A stretch of DNA of 64,000 nucleotides from the NCBI RefSeq assembly GCF_014640335.1, contig NZ_BMGT01000002.1:992001-1056000 (forward strand), written 5' to 3'. This document shows, piece after piece, positions 19,740 through 29,471 of the stretch; position 1 is the stretch's first letter; the number at the start of each line of letters is the position of its first letter. The DNA is from Edaphobacter dinghuensis. GTDB taxonomy: Bacteria > Acidobacteriota > Terriglobia > Terriglobales > Acidobacteriaceae. The notes beneath the pieces are model-generated. The model made no database searches. It was not told where the DNA came from and was given only the letters and a program-made list of their open reading frames with translations. A program made the translations under genes and the position numbers.

Positions 19740-21494
19740 ATGGCAGACAAAAATCAACATCCGCAACTCACCGGAGCCGAGATCGTTTGGGCCACACTGG
19801 CGGGCGAAGGCGTCGACAAGGTCTTCGGCTATCCCGGCGGAGCCATCCTGCCCGTCTATGATGCCCTGCGCAAGTTTCCCAGCATCCACCATGTGCTGGT
19901 GCGCCACGAGCAGGGAGCCTCGCACATGGCCGACGGCTACGCGCGCGCCTCGGGCAAGACCGGCGTCTGCATCGCCACCAGCGGGCCGGGTGCGACCAAC
20001 CTCGTCACTGGCATCGCCACGGCCATGCTCGACAGCATTCCCATGGTGGCCATCACCGGACAGGTCTCGTCGAAGGTGCTCGGCTCGGACGCCTTTCAGG
20101 AGGTCGACATCACCGCCATCACCATGCCGATCACCAAGCACAACTGGCTGGTGACACGCGCCGAAGATATCGCGCCGACCATTCGCGCTGCCTTCCAGAT
20201 CGCGCAAACTGGCCGTCCCGGCCCGGTGCTGGTCGATATCACCAAGGATGCGCAGCAGGGTATGGCAACTTTCGACTTCGAGGCTGCCGCGCCAGCGCCG
20301 CATCGGCCGCACCCGATGCTGCGCTCCGAAAGCTCGTCGATCAAACAGGCCATCGAGCTGATTCAGTCGGCCAAGCGTCCGGTCATCCTCGCGGGTCACG
20401 GCATCACGCAGTCGGGAGCCGAGGCTGAGGTTATCGCCTTCGCCGAGCGTCAGCAGATTCCGGTTGCCAGCACGCTGCTCGGCCTTGGATCGTTTCCAAC
20501 GCACCATCCGCTGTCGCTCGGCATGATGGGCATGCACGGCGAGTCGTGGGTGAACCATGCAATTCAGCAGGCCGACCTTCTGCTCGCCTTCGGCATGCGC
20601 TTCGACGACCGCGTGACCGGCAACCTCGCCAGCTACGCGCCCAACGCGAAGAAGATTCACATCGAGATCGACCCCAGCGAGATCAACAAGAACGTCAAGG
20701 TAGATGTAGCGCTGATCGGCGACCTGCGCCAGACGCTCGATCTTCTGCTGCCGCTGCTGCCGAAGAAGTCCGACGCAAGCTGGATCAAGGCTGTGAATGC
20801 CATGAAGGGCGATGCCTCAGTGCGTGACATCATCAACTTGCCCGACAACGGCCATCTATACGCCGCGCACGTCATCAACGACATCTGGCGCGAGGCCGAA
20901 GCCGCCGGAAGAACCGCCCAGACCATCATCGTGACCGACGTAGGCCAGCACCAGATGTGGGAGGCGCAGTACTACAAGCACGACACTCCGCGCACGCTGG
21001 TCACCAGCGGCGGACTGGGAACAATGGGATTTGCTCTGCCCGCAGCGATCGGCGCGAAGGTGGCCTGCCCCGAGAAGGACGTCTGGGTAATCGCAGGAGA
21101 TGGCGGCTTCCAGATGACCGCCTCTGAGCTTTCGACCATTCAGCAGGAGGGCCTTGCGATCAACATCGCGGTCATCAACAACGGCTTCCTCGGCATGGTG
21201 CGGCAGTGGCAGGAGGCCTTCTACGAGAAGAACTACGCCGCCAGCCCCATCCTCTCGCCCGACTTCGTCGCACTCGCCGCCGCGCATGGTATCGCAGGAG
21301 CAACCGTCAGCAAGCGCAAGGATGTAACTCCCACAGTCACAAAAGCTCGCACCAGCGGCAAACCATTTCTGATTAATTTCCAAGTCGAAAAAGAGGACGG
21401 CGTTTATCCGATGATCGCTCCGGGTTCGGCACTGCACGAGATGGTTCGCAGGCCGACAAAGGATCCGCTGCTTGAGACTGCAGAGGATGAGTAG
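19740..21494 (+). CDS. ilvB: Acetolactate synthase large (catalytic) subunit
   Basis: The catalytic subunit is a ThDP/FAD/Mg2+ enzyme that condenses pyruvate with pyruvate or 2-oxobutyrate. It has the ThDP-enzyme N-domain (VFGYPGGAILPVYDAL, RHEQGASHMADGYARASGKTG), the middle domain (LLLAFGMRFDDRVTGNL) and the C-terminal ThDP motif (VIAGDGGFQMTASELSTIQQEGLAINIAVINN). I favour the ATG at 19740, since GGAGG lies 5 nt before it; the ATG at 19728 would add MEGN and place that Shine-Dalgarno inside the gene. It forms a holoenzyme with IlvN, encoded 549 nt downstream. Confidence 0.95.
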   Translation: MADKNQHPQLTGAEIVWATLAGEGVDKVFGYPGGAILPVYDALRKFPSIHHVLVRHEQGASHMADGYARASGKTGVCIATSGPGATNLVTGIATAMLDSIPMVAITGQVSSKVLGSDAFQEVDITAITMPITKHNWLVTRAEDIAPTIRAAFQIAQTGRPGPVLVDITKDAQQGMATFDFEAAAPAPHRPHPMLRSESSSIKQAIELIQSAKRPVILAGHGITQSGAEAEVIAFAERQQIPVASTLLGLGSFPTHHPLSLGMMGMHGESWVNHAIQQADLLLAFGMRFDDRVTGNLASYAPNAKKIHIEIDPSEINKNVKVDVALIGDLRQTLDLLLPLLPKKSDASWIKAVNAMKGDASVRDIINLPDNGHLYAAHVINDIWREAEAAGRTAQTIIVTDVGQHQMWEAQYYKHDTPRTLVTSGGLGTMGFALPAAIGAKVACPEKDVWVIAGDGGFQMTASELSTIQQEGLAINIAVINNGFLGMVRQWQEAFYEKNYAASPILSPDFVALAAAHGIAGATVSKRKDVTPTVTKARTSGKPFLINFQVEKEDGVYPMIAPGSALHEMVRRPTKDPLLETAEDE

Positions 21495-21542
21495 ATACCT
21501 TTCGTTGTATGACGGAAAAAATGCTCAACCTCGGTAATTTTG

Positions 21543-22043
21543 ATGAACAATAGATCGGTTTTTCCAACCCGAGCGGTCATGTTTTTTCTTCTCTTCGCGC
21601 TTACATCGGCGCTCGCGAAGACACAGGAGCATAGCGTCAGAATCAAAATCATCAACGCACAGACCAATCATCCGATCACCGACGAGAACCTAAACGTAGC
21701 TCTGCGAGTCGATCAAATTGGCTCCGTCGCCATGAAGACGGACAAAGACGGCATCATCAACGTGGACACGGGTCACGCAACCATCATCCGCATCCTCGCG
21801 AACATGTATGGCGACTGCCGTTCGCGTGGTGAGCTTTATACCAACTACTCCATTGCCGAGATTCAGACCCATGGCATTACCACCGGCAATCTGTGCAGCA
21901 ATGCCAAACCCAAGGCGAAGCCCGGAGAACTCATCCTCTTCGAGACTCCCAAAACCTATATCCCGACGTATCCCGCGCCTCCAGCATCCCGCGCAACCAC
22001 TGTACCTGTTGACCCCGCTGCTAACTCCAAGGAGAAGCCGTAA
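21543..22043 (+). CDS. Secreted protein X2 of unknown function inside the ilv cluster
   Basis: The 166-residue product is unrecognised. It has an N-terminal signal sequence (MNNRSVFPTRAVMFFLLFALTSALAKTQ). The beta-rich mature domain resembles a small Ig-like/carboxypeptidase-regulatory fold (VRIKIINAQTNHPIT...VAMKTDKDGIINVDTG) and contains two cysteines (YGDCRSRG, GNLCSNAK). A Pro/Ala-rich tail ends the protein. It sits between ilvB and ilvN, and its stop codon TAA directly abuts the ilvN ATG. The fold similarity is my reading only. Confidence 0.75.
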   Translation: MNNRSVFPTRAVMFFLLFALTSALAKTQEHSVRIKIINAQTNHPITDENLNVALRVDQIGSVAMKTDKDGIINVDTGHATIIRILANMYGDCRSRGELYTNYSIAEIQTHGITTGNLCSNAKPKAKPGELILFETPKTYIPTYPAPPASRATTVPVDPAANSKEKP

Positions 22044-22652
22044 ATGCTCCACACCTTTGTAGCCCTCGTCTCCGATAAGCCCGGCGTTCTTACCCGGGTC
22101 GCCTCGCTCTTTCGCCGCCTGAACATCAATATCGTCTCGCTCACAGTCGGAGAGTCCGAGCGCCTCGACACCTCGCGCATGACCATCGTCTGCGAGGCTC
22201 CGGAGCATGCCGCCGACCGCATTCGCGCCAGCCTCTACAAGCTCGAAATCACCGTCGATGTCGACGAGGTAGGCCGCAGCGAGGCCGTCATCCGCGAGCT
22301 TTGCCTGATCAAAGTTTCGGCCGGGCCACGCGAGCCGAATGGCCTCTCCTCCCGTTCGCAGATCTTCGAGCTGGCCACGGTCTTCCGCGCCCGCGTTGTA
22401 GACCTCGCACCCGAGTCGATCATGCTCGAAATGACGGGCAGCTCCTCAAAGATCGAAGGACTGCTCCAGGTGCTGCGCGAGAGCGGCTACACCATACTCG
22501 AGGTCTCACGCACCGGCCGCATGGCGATGCGGCGCGGCCACCATACCAGCCGGGTGCTCAAGGCGCTGGGCACTCCCAACGGAAACGGCGAAGCCGATAT
22601 TCTCAGCGTGCCGACGACCGATATCATCCCCAACGAATTTGACGAGCACTAA
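22044..22652 (+). CDS. ilvN: Acetolactate synthase small (regulatory) subunit
   Basis: The regulatory subunit activates IlvB and gives valine feedback inhibition. The 202-residue protein has an N-terminal ACT domain (MLHTFVALVSDKPGVLTRVASLFRRLNINIVSLTVG) and a second ACT-like C-terminal domain (VDLAPESIMLEMTGSSSKIEGLLQVLRESGYTILEVSRTGRMAM). Its C-terminal extension is about 30 residues longer than typical IlvH. The gene begins directly after the X2 stop. Confidence 0.95.
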   Translation: MLHTFVALVSDKPGVLTRVASLFRRLNINIVSLTVGESERLDTSRMTIVCEAPEHAADRIRASLYKLEITVDVDEVGRSEAVIRELCLIKVSAGPREPNGLSSRSQIFELATVFRARVVDLAPESIMLEMTGSSSKIEGLLQVLRESGYTILEVSRTGRMAMRRGHHTSRVLKALGTPNGNGEADILSVPTTDIIPNEFDEH

Positions 22653-22744
22653 AACTTCTCGATTACCGAATAAATTCCGTTCAATTCGTAGTCGTCAACT
22701 GATTCACTGAGCTACCATTAACTTAAAAGGAAACGAACACCATC

Positions 22745-23770
<1,026 letters not shown>

Positions 23771-23787
23771 CCGCCATTCGCAACCAA

Positions 23788-23820
23788 ACGAAGGGCGGGG
23801 CTTCTGGCTCCGCCCTTCGT
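23788..23820 (+). terminator. Rho-independent terminator of the leu/ilv cluster
   Basis: A 13-bp stem (ACGAAGGGCGGGG paired with CTCCGCCCTTCGT, one G-T) with a 7-nt loop is followed by GCTTTTAT, 17 nt after the ilvC stop. Confidence 0.9.
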
Positions 23821-23903
23821 GCTTTTATAAGGGAACCGGCACACAAAGATCTGCGTAATTAACAGCATCATCTACCATAAGAATAGAACTGGAGCCACGC
23901 CCT

Positions 23904-25388
23904 ATGGAAACCGCGACCCTCCAAGCCGAGCCATACCTAGTTCCTATCACACCTGCAACCCCCACACCATTGCCTGAGATCGTTGCTGCGCTGCGCACGA
24001 TCACTCCGCTCATCGGCCTCTCCGACGAGGAGTACACGTGGCTGGCCACGCATGGCTCAGAGCGCATCAGCGATTACGACGCCATGGTCTTTCGCGAAGG
24101 CGAGCCGACCTCGCATCTTGTCTTCATTCTGCGCGGGGAGATCCATGTCCGCCGCCGCCACTCCGGCCCTATGGCGCTGTTCATCGGCCGCGCCGGACAG
24201 ATGACCGGCAAGCTTCCCTTCTCGCGCATGAAGACCTACGGCGGCGATGGCTACACCATTGGTCCCACCTGGGTGCTCGACATTCACGAGTCGCTCTTCC
24301 CCGAGATGCTCGAAGCTATCCCCTCGATGGCACAGCGGTGCGTCTCTGTGCTGCTCGATCGCGTGCGCGAAGTAACGCGCATGGAACAGCAGGCCGAAAA
24401 GCTTTCGGCTCTGGGCAAACTTGCGGGCAATCTCTCACATGAGCTCAACAACCCTGCCTCTGCAGCGCAGCGCTCCGCAGCCAGCCTCTTCGGCGAGCTG
24501 CGCAAGTACGGCGACCAGAAGTATCTGCTAGGCTCGCTTTGTCTTACGCCGGAGCAGTCCAAGATCTACAAGGACTGGGTGATTCGCACCCGTGCGAGCA
24601 TGGCAGCGTATTCCAGTGAAACGGTCGCGCCGCAGAATCCGCTGGCCTTCTCGGATCGCGAAGAGCAGCTGACAAAATGGCTCATCGACCACAACGTCAC
24701 CGAGCCGTGGACGATTGCACCTTCCCTCTCTGAGACGCGCATCACGCTCGAACATCTCGATGACCTGGCGCGCCATGCCCCACCGGAGCTTGTCCCTATT
24801 ACCATCGGCACCTTTGCCACGTCGCTGCGTGTCGAGCGCATGACCGAGGCTATCGTCGACTCGACCGTCCGCATCTTCGACCTCATCAGCGCCATCAAGG
24901 ACTACTCCTACATGGACCAGGCGCCGATTCAGGACATCGATCTTGCCCAGTCACTTGAAACCACACTGGCCATGTTCTCATCGCGGTTGCAGGGCATCAC
25001 CGTCGAGCGCGACTTCGATCCTGAGCTTCCGCCAATCAGCGCCTATGGCAGCGAGCTCAGCCAGGTCTGGACGGTGCTGATCGAAAACGCCATCGAAGCC
25101 ATACGATCGAGCGGCGTATCTGGCGTCCTTCGCCTCCGCACCTGCCTCACCGGTACGATGGCGAGCATCGAGGTCTGGAACAACGGCCCTGAGATCGACC
25201 GGGCCATTCAATCCCGCATCTTCGAACCTTTCTTTACAACCAAGGCTCCCGGCCATGGTCTGGGGCTCGGCCTCGATACCGCCCAGCGCATCGTCAGCCG
25301 CCACTCAGGCTTTCTGACAGTGGAATCGAACCCCGGAGCCACCTGCTTTCAGGTCCGTTTACCTCTGGACCAGGCACAGGCCTATTAA
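23904..25388 (+). CDS. Soluble sensor histidine kinase with cNMP-binding-type sensor
   Basis: This 494-residue protein has no membrane segments. Residues about 40-150 resemble a cyclic-nucleotide-binding/CAP-ED beta barrel (FREGEPTSHLVFILRGEIHVRRRHSG). A phosphoacceptor H-box follows (LGKLAGNLSHELNNPASAAQR, His about 178), then an HATPase domain with N-box (IENAIEAIRSSG) and G-box (FEPFFTTKAPGHGLGLGLDTAQ). It probably autophosphorylates in response to a cytosolic ligand or redox signal. No response regulator is encoded in the window, so its partner is unknown. It has its own transcription unit between two strong terminators. Confidence 0.85.
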   Translation: METATLQAEPYLVPITPATPTPLPEIVAALRTITPLIGLSDEEYTWLATHGSERISDYDAMVFREGEPTSHLVFILRGEIHVRRRHSGPMALFIGRAGQMTGKLPFSRMKTYGGDGYTIGPTWVLDIHESLFPEMLEAIPSMAQRCVSVLLDRVREVTRMEQQAEKLSALGKLAGNLSHELNNPASAAQRSAASLFGELRKYGDQKYLLGSLCLTPEQSKIYKDWVIRTRASMAAYSSETVAPQNPLAFSDREEQLTKWLIDHNVTEPWTIAPSLSETRITLEHLDDLARHAPPELVPITIGTFATSLRVERMTEAIVDSTVRIFDLISAIKDYSYMDQAPIQDIDLAQSLETTLAMFSSRLQGITVERDFDPELPPISAYGSELSQVWTVLIENAIEAIRSSGVSGVLRLRTCLTGTMASIEVWNNGPEIDRAIQSRIFEPFFTTKAPGHGLGLGLDTAQRIVSRHSGFLTVESNPGATCFQVRLPLDQAQAY

Positions 25389-25427
25389 ATGCGAATGGGA
25401 GAGGCAGCGGCCTCTCCCATTCGCATT
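25388..25427. terminator. Bidirectional terminator, 18-bp perfect stem
   Basis: AATGCGAATGGGAGAGGC and its exact reverse complement enclose the loop AGCG. The stem begins in the stop codon of the histidine kinase and sits 11 nt from the stop of the convergent DUF427 gene, so it serves both. Confidence 0.85.
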
Positions 25428-25437
25428 GATTCTAAAT

Positions 25438-25722
25438 CTATTTAGTGATTTCCACACCTCGCCAGAACGCGATGTGATGCTTTACGTTGCGAGCCGCAGG
25501 CTTCGGATCGGGGTAATACCACGCCGCATCCTGATTTTCCTGGTCGTCAACCATCACCGTGTAATACCGGGCCAGTCCCTTCCACGGGCAACTGGAGGTC
25601 GTCGAACTAGGCCTCAAAAACTCTCGTTTGACCGTCTCCTCCGGGAAATAAATGTTTCCCTCGACTGTCTCGTATGTCTCGCTTTCGGCCAGCGTCTGGC
25701 CATTCCATACTGCCTTTGCCAT
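25438..25722 (-). CDS. DUF427 domain protein
   Basis: The 94-residue protein is a complete DUF427 domain: AVWNGQTLAESETYETVEGNIYFPEETV, then TSSCPWKGLARYYTV and AAWYYPDPKPAARNVKHHIAFW. The family is a small beta-rich fold of unknown biochemical function found in many soil bacteria and fungi. Its neighbours give no clear functional hint. Confidence 0.88.
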   Translation of the reverse strand: MAKAVWNGQTLAESETYETVEGNIYFPEETVKREFLRPSSTTSSCPWKGLARYYTVMVDDQENQDAAWYYPDPKPAARNVKHHIAFWRGVEITK

Positions 25723-25848
25723 TGTTCGCTACCTTATTCTTTTCAATAAGTTACAGCTCATCATTTGTACAGGCGTGTCAATGAGCGGGGTTCTGAACCC
25801 TGAGTGCTACCAACCTATTTGTAACAGAAGCGATGCCGAAAAGGAAAG

Positions 25849-25879
25849 TGAGGGCTGGGCTGGACGCACCCTGCCCTCA
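25849..25879 (-). terminator. Terminator after the topA-downstream gene
   Basis: On the minus strand TGAGGGC and GCCCTCA form a 7-bp stem with a GC-rich 17-nt loop that can pair further. It is followed by CTTTCCTTTT and lies 4 nt after the stop at 25884. Confidence 0.65.
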
Positions 25880-25883
25880 AAAT

Positions 25884-26309
25884 CTATGCCGGGGTCTGGG
25901 CAGGCACAAACCTCTTCAATAAGCTCTCGTATCGTGCCTTCGCGACCGGATATTTTTCAATCAGAGCTGCCGTCTGTCCCATGAAAGGATTGCCTGACTC
26001 CTTCTCGGTCTCGGCGTGGAAGTGATGGAACTTCGCATAGAGCAGAATACCCTCTCCGTTCGAGTCCAGAAACAGGTCGGCATCCAGCGCGCCGCGCAGC
26101 ACCAGCGAAGCAGCCATCTCCCAGTAGCTCATGGTCTGCCGCCACGCGGGGTTATGCGGAGACTGAACATCCCTCGACACCGCCCGCAGCTCTTCAAGCG
26201 TCTTCGGCTGAAAATCGAAGACCATAAACCGCCGCGCACTCCTCAGCGCCTCTTCCCGTCGAAGCTCATAGAGCCGCAAAATCAGTTCAGCATCCGCTGC
26301 CGTTGCCAT
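25884..26309 (-). CDS. Hypothetical protein in operon with topA
   Basis: I do not recognise this 141-residue protein. It is predicted helical and cytosolic (AELILRLYELRREEALRSARRFMVFDFQPKTLEELRAV), with an aromatic-rich middle (SYWEMAASLVLRGALDADLFLDSNGEGILLYAKFHHF). It starts 18 nt after the topA stop on the same strand and is followed by a terminator, so it is co-transcribed with topA. Confidence 0.75.
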   Translation of the reverse strand: MATAADAELILRLYELRREEALRSARRFMVFDFQPKTLEELRAVSRDVQSPHNPAWRQTMSYWEMAASLVLRGALDADLFLDSNGEGILLYAKFHHFHAETEKESGNPFMGQTAALIEKYPVAKARYESLLKRFVPAQTPA

Positions 26310-26327
26310 TTGTTCTCTCTTTCATTT

Positions 26328-29234
26328 TTATGCAACACTCTCGACCACAGGCCGAGTCTTCTCCGGGTCAGGCCGCTCTACCACCACAGCAGGCGCAGGC
26401 CCGGCAATCTTCTTCTCGTAGCTGCACTCAGGAGTCGTCGATTCTTCTTCAACGGCACCCCTCTTCTTGCGTCGCTTCGGTAAGGCCTCGCGATTGTTGG
26501 GGCATACGAGGTACGTCCCCTTATCGCTCGTCACCTCAAGCAGATAAGAGCTGTCTCCCTTGGGGCAGGCCTGATTGACCAGCTTCAGGTTCGAAGCGAA
26601 GTCGCACTTCGGATACTTCACGCAACCGTAGAAGGTATCGCCACGCTTGGTCTTGCGCACGGCGATCTCGCTGCCGCACTTGGGGCACGGCACATCGAGC
26701 AGATCCTGCTTGATGTACTTGCACTTCGGATAGCCGCTGCAACTAATGAACTCGCCGTACTGCCCATTGCGCAACAGCAATGGCTTGCCGCACTTCGGGC
26801 ACATCTCTTCGAGCTGCACCGGCGGCTTCTGCTGCACCTTCTGCGTCAGCTTGCGAATCGTCTTGCAGGGCGGGTCCTCGTTGTATCCGGGACAGGCCAT
26901 GAACGGTCCCCACGGCCCATTACGCAGCACCATCACGCGACCGCAGTTATCACAGAACTCTTCTTCGGGAACATCATCCGCACCCGGAGCACTAAGGTCC
27001 GGCTTGGCAGCAAAGTTCTCCTTAGTGAAGTCGCAGCTTACCGGCTCTACAGTAATTTTCTTACCCTGCTCGGCCGCAGCATTGATGGAGGTAGACAACT
27101 CCTTCGCGTCATCGACCTCTTTCGAGTATTCGATCACATCATCGGTCGTCGCCTTCACAATCATAGGAAACTCAAATGCAGCGGTCACCTTCTTCGTGAC
27201 TGCCTTTGCATCCTTCTTCCAGGGCCCCATCGCCACCGTCATGGGCTTTACCTTGGTGAAGTTGCTGCACGAGTAGAAGCTGCCAAACTTGCCCCACTTC
27301 AAGACCAGCGGACTGCCGCACTTGTCGCAGAGCTCCTCGGTGGCCTGCTCCATGCGCTTGACGTCTTCCATGTGCGTGCTGGCAACCTTCAACTCCTTCT
27401 CGAAGTGGTCATAGAAGCCATTCAGCAGATCGGTCCAACGCTCCTCACCCTCTTCGACCGCGTCCAGCTCGCCTTCGAGCGTCGCCGTGTACTGCGTGTC
27501 GAAGATGTACGGAAAGTTCTTCACCAGCAGGCTAGTGACAACCGTGCCAATCTCCGTCGGCACAAACTTTGCGCCGATCTTCTTGACGTAGTCGCGATCC
27601 TGAATCGTGTTGATGATCGAAGCATAAGTCGAAGGCCGACCGATGCCGCGCTCTTCCAGCACCTTCACCAGCGAAGCCTCGTTGTAACGCGGCGGCGGCT
27701 CGGTGAACTTCTGCTGCGGATCGAGCTTCGCCAGATCCAGCGCCTGCCCCTCGTTCAGCTCCGGCAGACGGCGATCAGCAGAATCATCCTGCGACTCGTT
27801 CTCCTGCTGAATGCTCTGCTGCGCAAGCTTCTCCGCGGCAGCCTGCTCTTCCTTGCTCGCTTTATCCTTGGCTGCCTGACGCGCTTTCTTGTCCTCTTCT
27901 TCAAACTTGAGGAAGCCATCGAACTTGAGCACACTGCCGCTGACACGAAAGTCATACGTGTGCTTTGCCTTGGCCGCGACATCCACCGTGGTCTGGTCAA
28001 AGACCGCAGGCGTCATCTGGCTGGAGACAAACTTCTGCCAGATCAGGCGATAAAGGCGGAACTGCTCGTCGGAAAGATACTTCCGAATCGACTCCGGCGT
28101 GAACTTCACGTTCGTCGGACGAATGGCCTCGTGCGCATCCTGTGCCTGCTCCTGTTTCTTGCCGGCATACTCGTTCGGCTTCGCCGGTAGATACGCCGCT
28201 CCCAGCTTGGCAACAAACTCGCGCACATCGACAATCGCATCGGCGCTGACGCGGGTCGAATCGGTACGCATATAGGTAATCAGGCCGACCGTACCTTCGC
28301 TTCCGATCTCAACGCCTTCATAAAGCCTCTGCGCCACGCCCATCGTTCGGCGCACGTTGAATCCGAGTCGACCGGCTGCCTCCTGCTGCAACTTGCTGGT
28401 CGTAAACGGAGCCTGAGGATTCCGTCGCCGCTCTTTTTTCTCAATGCTGCGAACGGTCCACGTAGCCTTCTCGAGTTGCTCGACCACCTCGTCAACCGAC
28501 TCGTTATCGGGCAGCGCATTCGAGAGAAACTGCTCCTTGCCCTCCTTATCGACGCCATTCGAGACACGGATCGGCTTGCCTTCGATGCCGACCATGCGCG
28601 CCGTGAACTCCTGCGCACTCTTGCCCGTCTTCAAATCTGCATCGATGGTCCAGTACTCAACCGGATTAAACTCATTAATCTCGCGCTCGCGTTCCACAAT
28701 CAGGCGCAATGCCACCGTCTGCACGCGGCCAGCGCTCAACCCACGGCGCACCTTGTCCCATAGCAGCGGCGAGACCTGATATCCCACCAGGCGGTCGAGC
28801 ACGCGCCGGGTCTGCTGCGCGTCCACCAGATTTTCATCGACATCGCGGGCGTGGGCAAACGCTGCCTTCACCGCCTTCTGCGTAATCTCATTGAAGGTCA
28901 CGCGGCGAATCTTCGACTTGTCCTTCATCACAGGCAGAAGCTGCATCGACAGGTGCGCGGCAATCGCCTCACCCTCGCGGTCGGGGTCGGGTGCCAGGTA
29001 GACCATGTCCGACTTCGCCGCCAGCTTCTTCAACCGCTCCACAATCTTTTCTTTGCCGGGAGATACGATCAGCGTCGGCTCGAACGTCCGCTTCTTCAGC
29101 TCGACGCCGATGTCGTTTTTGGGCAGGTCCATGATGTGGCCAATCGAGGCCTCCACCGAGTATTCACTGCCGAGATATTTATTGATCGTCTTCGCCTTTG
29201 CCGGCGACTCCACGATCACAAGTGATTTAGCCAT
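26328..29234 (-). CDS. topA: DNA topoisomerase I with multiple C-terminal zinc modules
   Basis: Type IA topoisomerase relaxes negative supercoils through a 5'-phosphotyrosine intermediate. The 968-residue protein has the Toprim domain at the N-terminus (LVIVESPAKAKTI; acidic APDPDREGEA), the catalytic Tyr in GLITYMRTDSTRVS (about residue 322) and RGIGRPSTYASI. A long C-terminus carries about five zinc-ribbon modules starting CDKCG, CDNCG, CPKCG, CPKCG and CPKGD; the last lacks a full Cys set. An acidic Gln/Glu-rich insert (about residues 450-500) precedes the second catalytic-domain half. It heads a short operon with the gene at 25884. Confidence 0.97.
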   Translation of the reverse strand: MAKSLVIVESPAKAKTINKYLGSEYSVEASIGHIMDLPKNDIGVELKKRTFEPTLIVSPGKEKIVERLKKLAAKSDMVYLAPDPDREGEAIAAHLSMQLLPVMKDKSKIRRVTFNEITQKAVKAAFAHARDVDENLVDAQQTRRVLDRLVGYQVSPLLWDKVRRGLSAGRVQTVALRLIVEREREINEFNPVEYWTIDADLKTGKSAQEFTARMVGIEGKPIRVSNGVDKEGKEQFLSNALPDNESVDEVVEQLEKATWTVRSIEKKERRRNPQAPFTTSKLQQEAAGRLGFNVRRTMGVAQRLYEGVEIGSEGTVGLITYMRTDSTRVSADAIVDVREFVAKLGAAYLPAKPNEYAGKKQEQAQDAHEAIRPTNVKFTPESIRKYLSDEQFRLYRLIWQKFVSSQMTPAVFDQTTVDVAAKAKHTYDFRVSGSVLKFDGFLKFEEEDKKARQAAKDKASKEEQAAAEKLAQQSIQQENESQDDSADRRLPELNEGQALDLAKLDPQQKFTEPPPRYNEASLVKVLEERGIGRPSTYASIINTIQDRDYVKKIGAKFVPTEIGTVVTSLLVKNFPYIFDTQYTATLEGELDAVEEGEERWTDLLNGFYDHFEKELKVASTHMEDVKRMEQATEELCDKCGSPLVLKWGKFGSFYSCSNFTKVKPMTVAMGPWKKDAKAVTKKVTAAFEFPMIVKATTDDVIEYSKEVDDAKELSTSINAAAEQGKKITVEPVSCDFTKENFAAKPDLSAPGADDVPEEEFCDNCGRVMVLRNGPWGPFMACPGYNEDPPCKTIRKLTQKVQQKPPVQLEEMCPKCGKPLLLRNGQYGEFISCSGYPKCKYIKQDLLDVPCPKCGSEIAVRKTKRGDTFYGCVKYPKCDFASNLKLVNQACPKGDSSYLLEVTSDKGTYLVCPNNREALPKRRKKRGAVEEESTTPECSYEKKIAGPAPAVVVERPDPEKTRPVVESVA

Positions 29235-29471
29235 TCGTTCCCTTCATCCCCAAAACCGCTAACCTTAAATCAATCGATCTGCTATCAACTCATAGAACTG
29301 CCGTTGCGCAGGATTCCAATGCGAACCTAACACGAGTTGCCGGAAATATGCGAACTGGACATCTTTCGTGAGACGCAAAATTTGACCAAAATCTATACGA
29401 TAGACTGCCGCTGTTCGATTCCGTCTGCACTATCTACGGGTAACATACGGCAACTTATCCACAAGGTTCCA

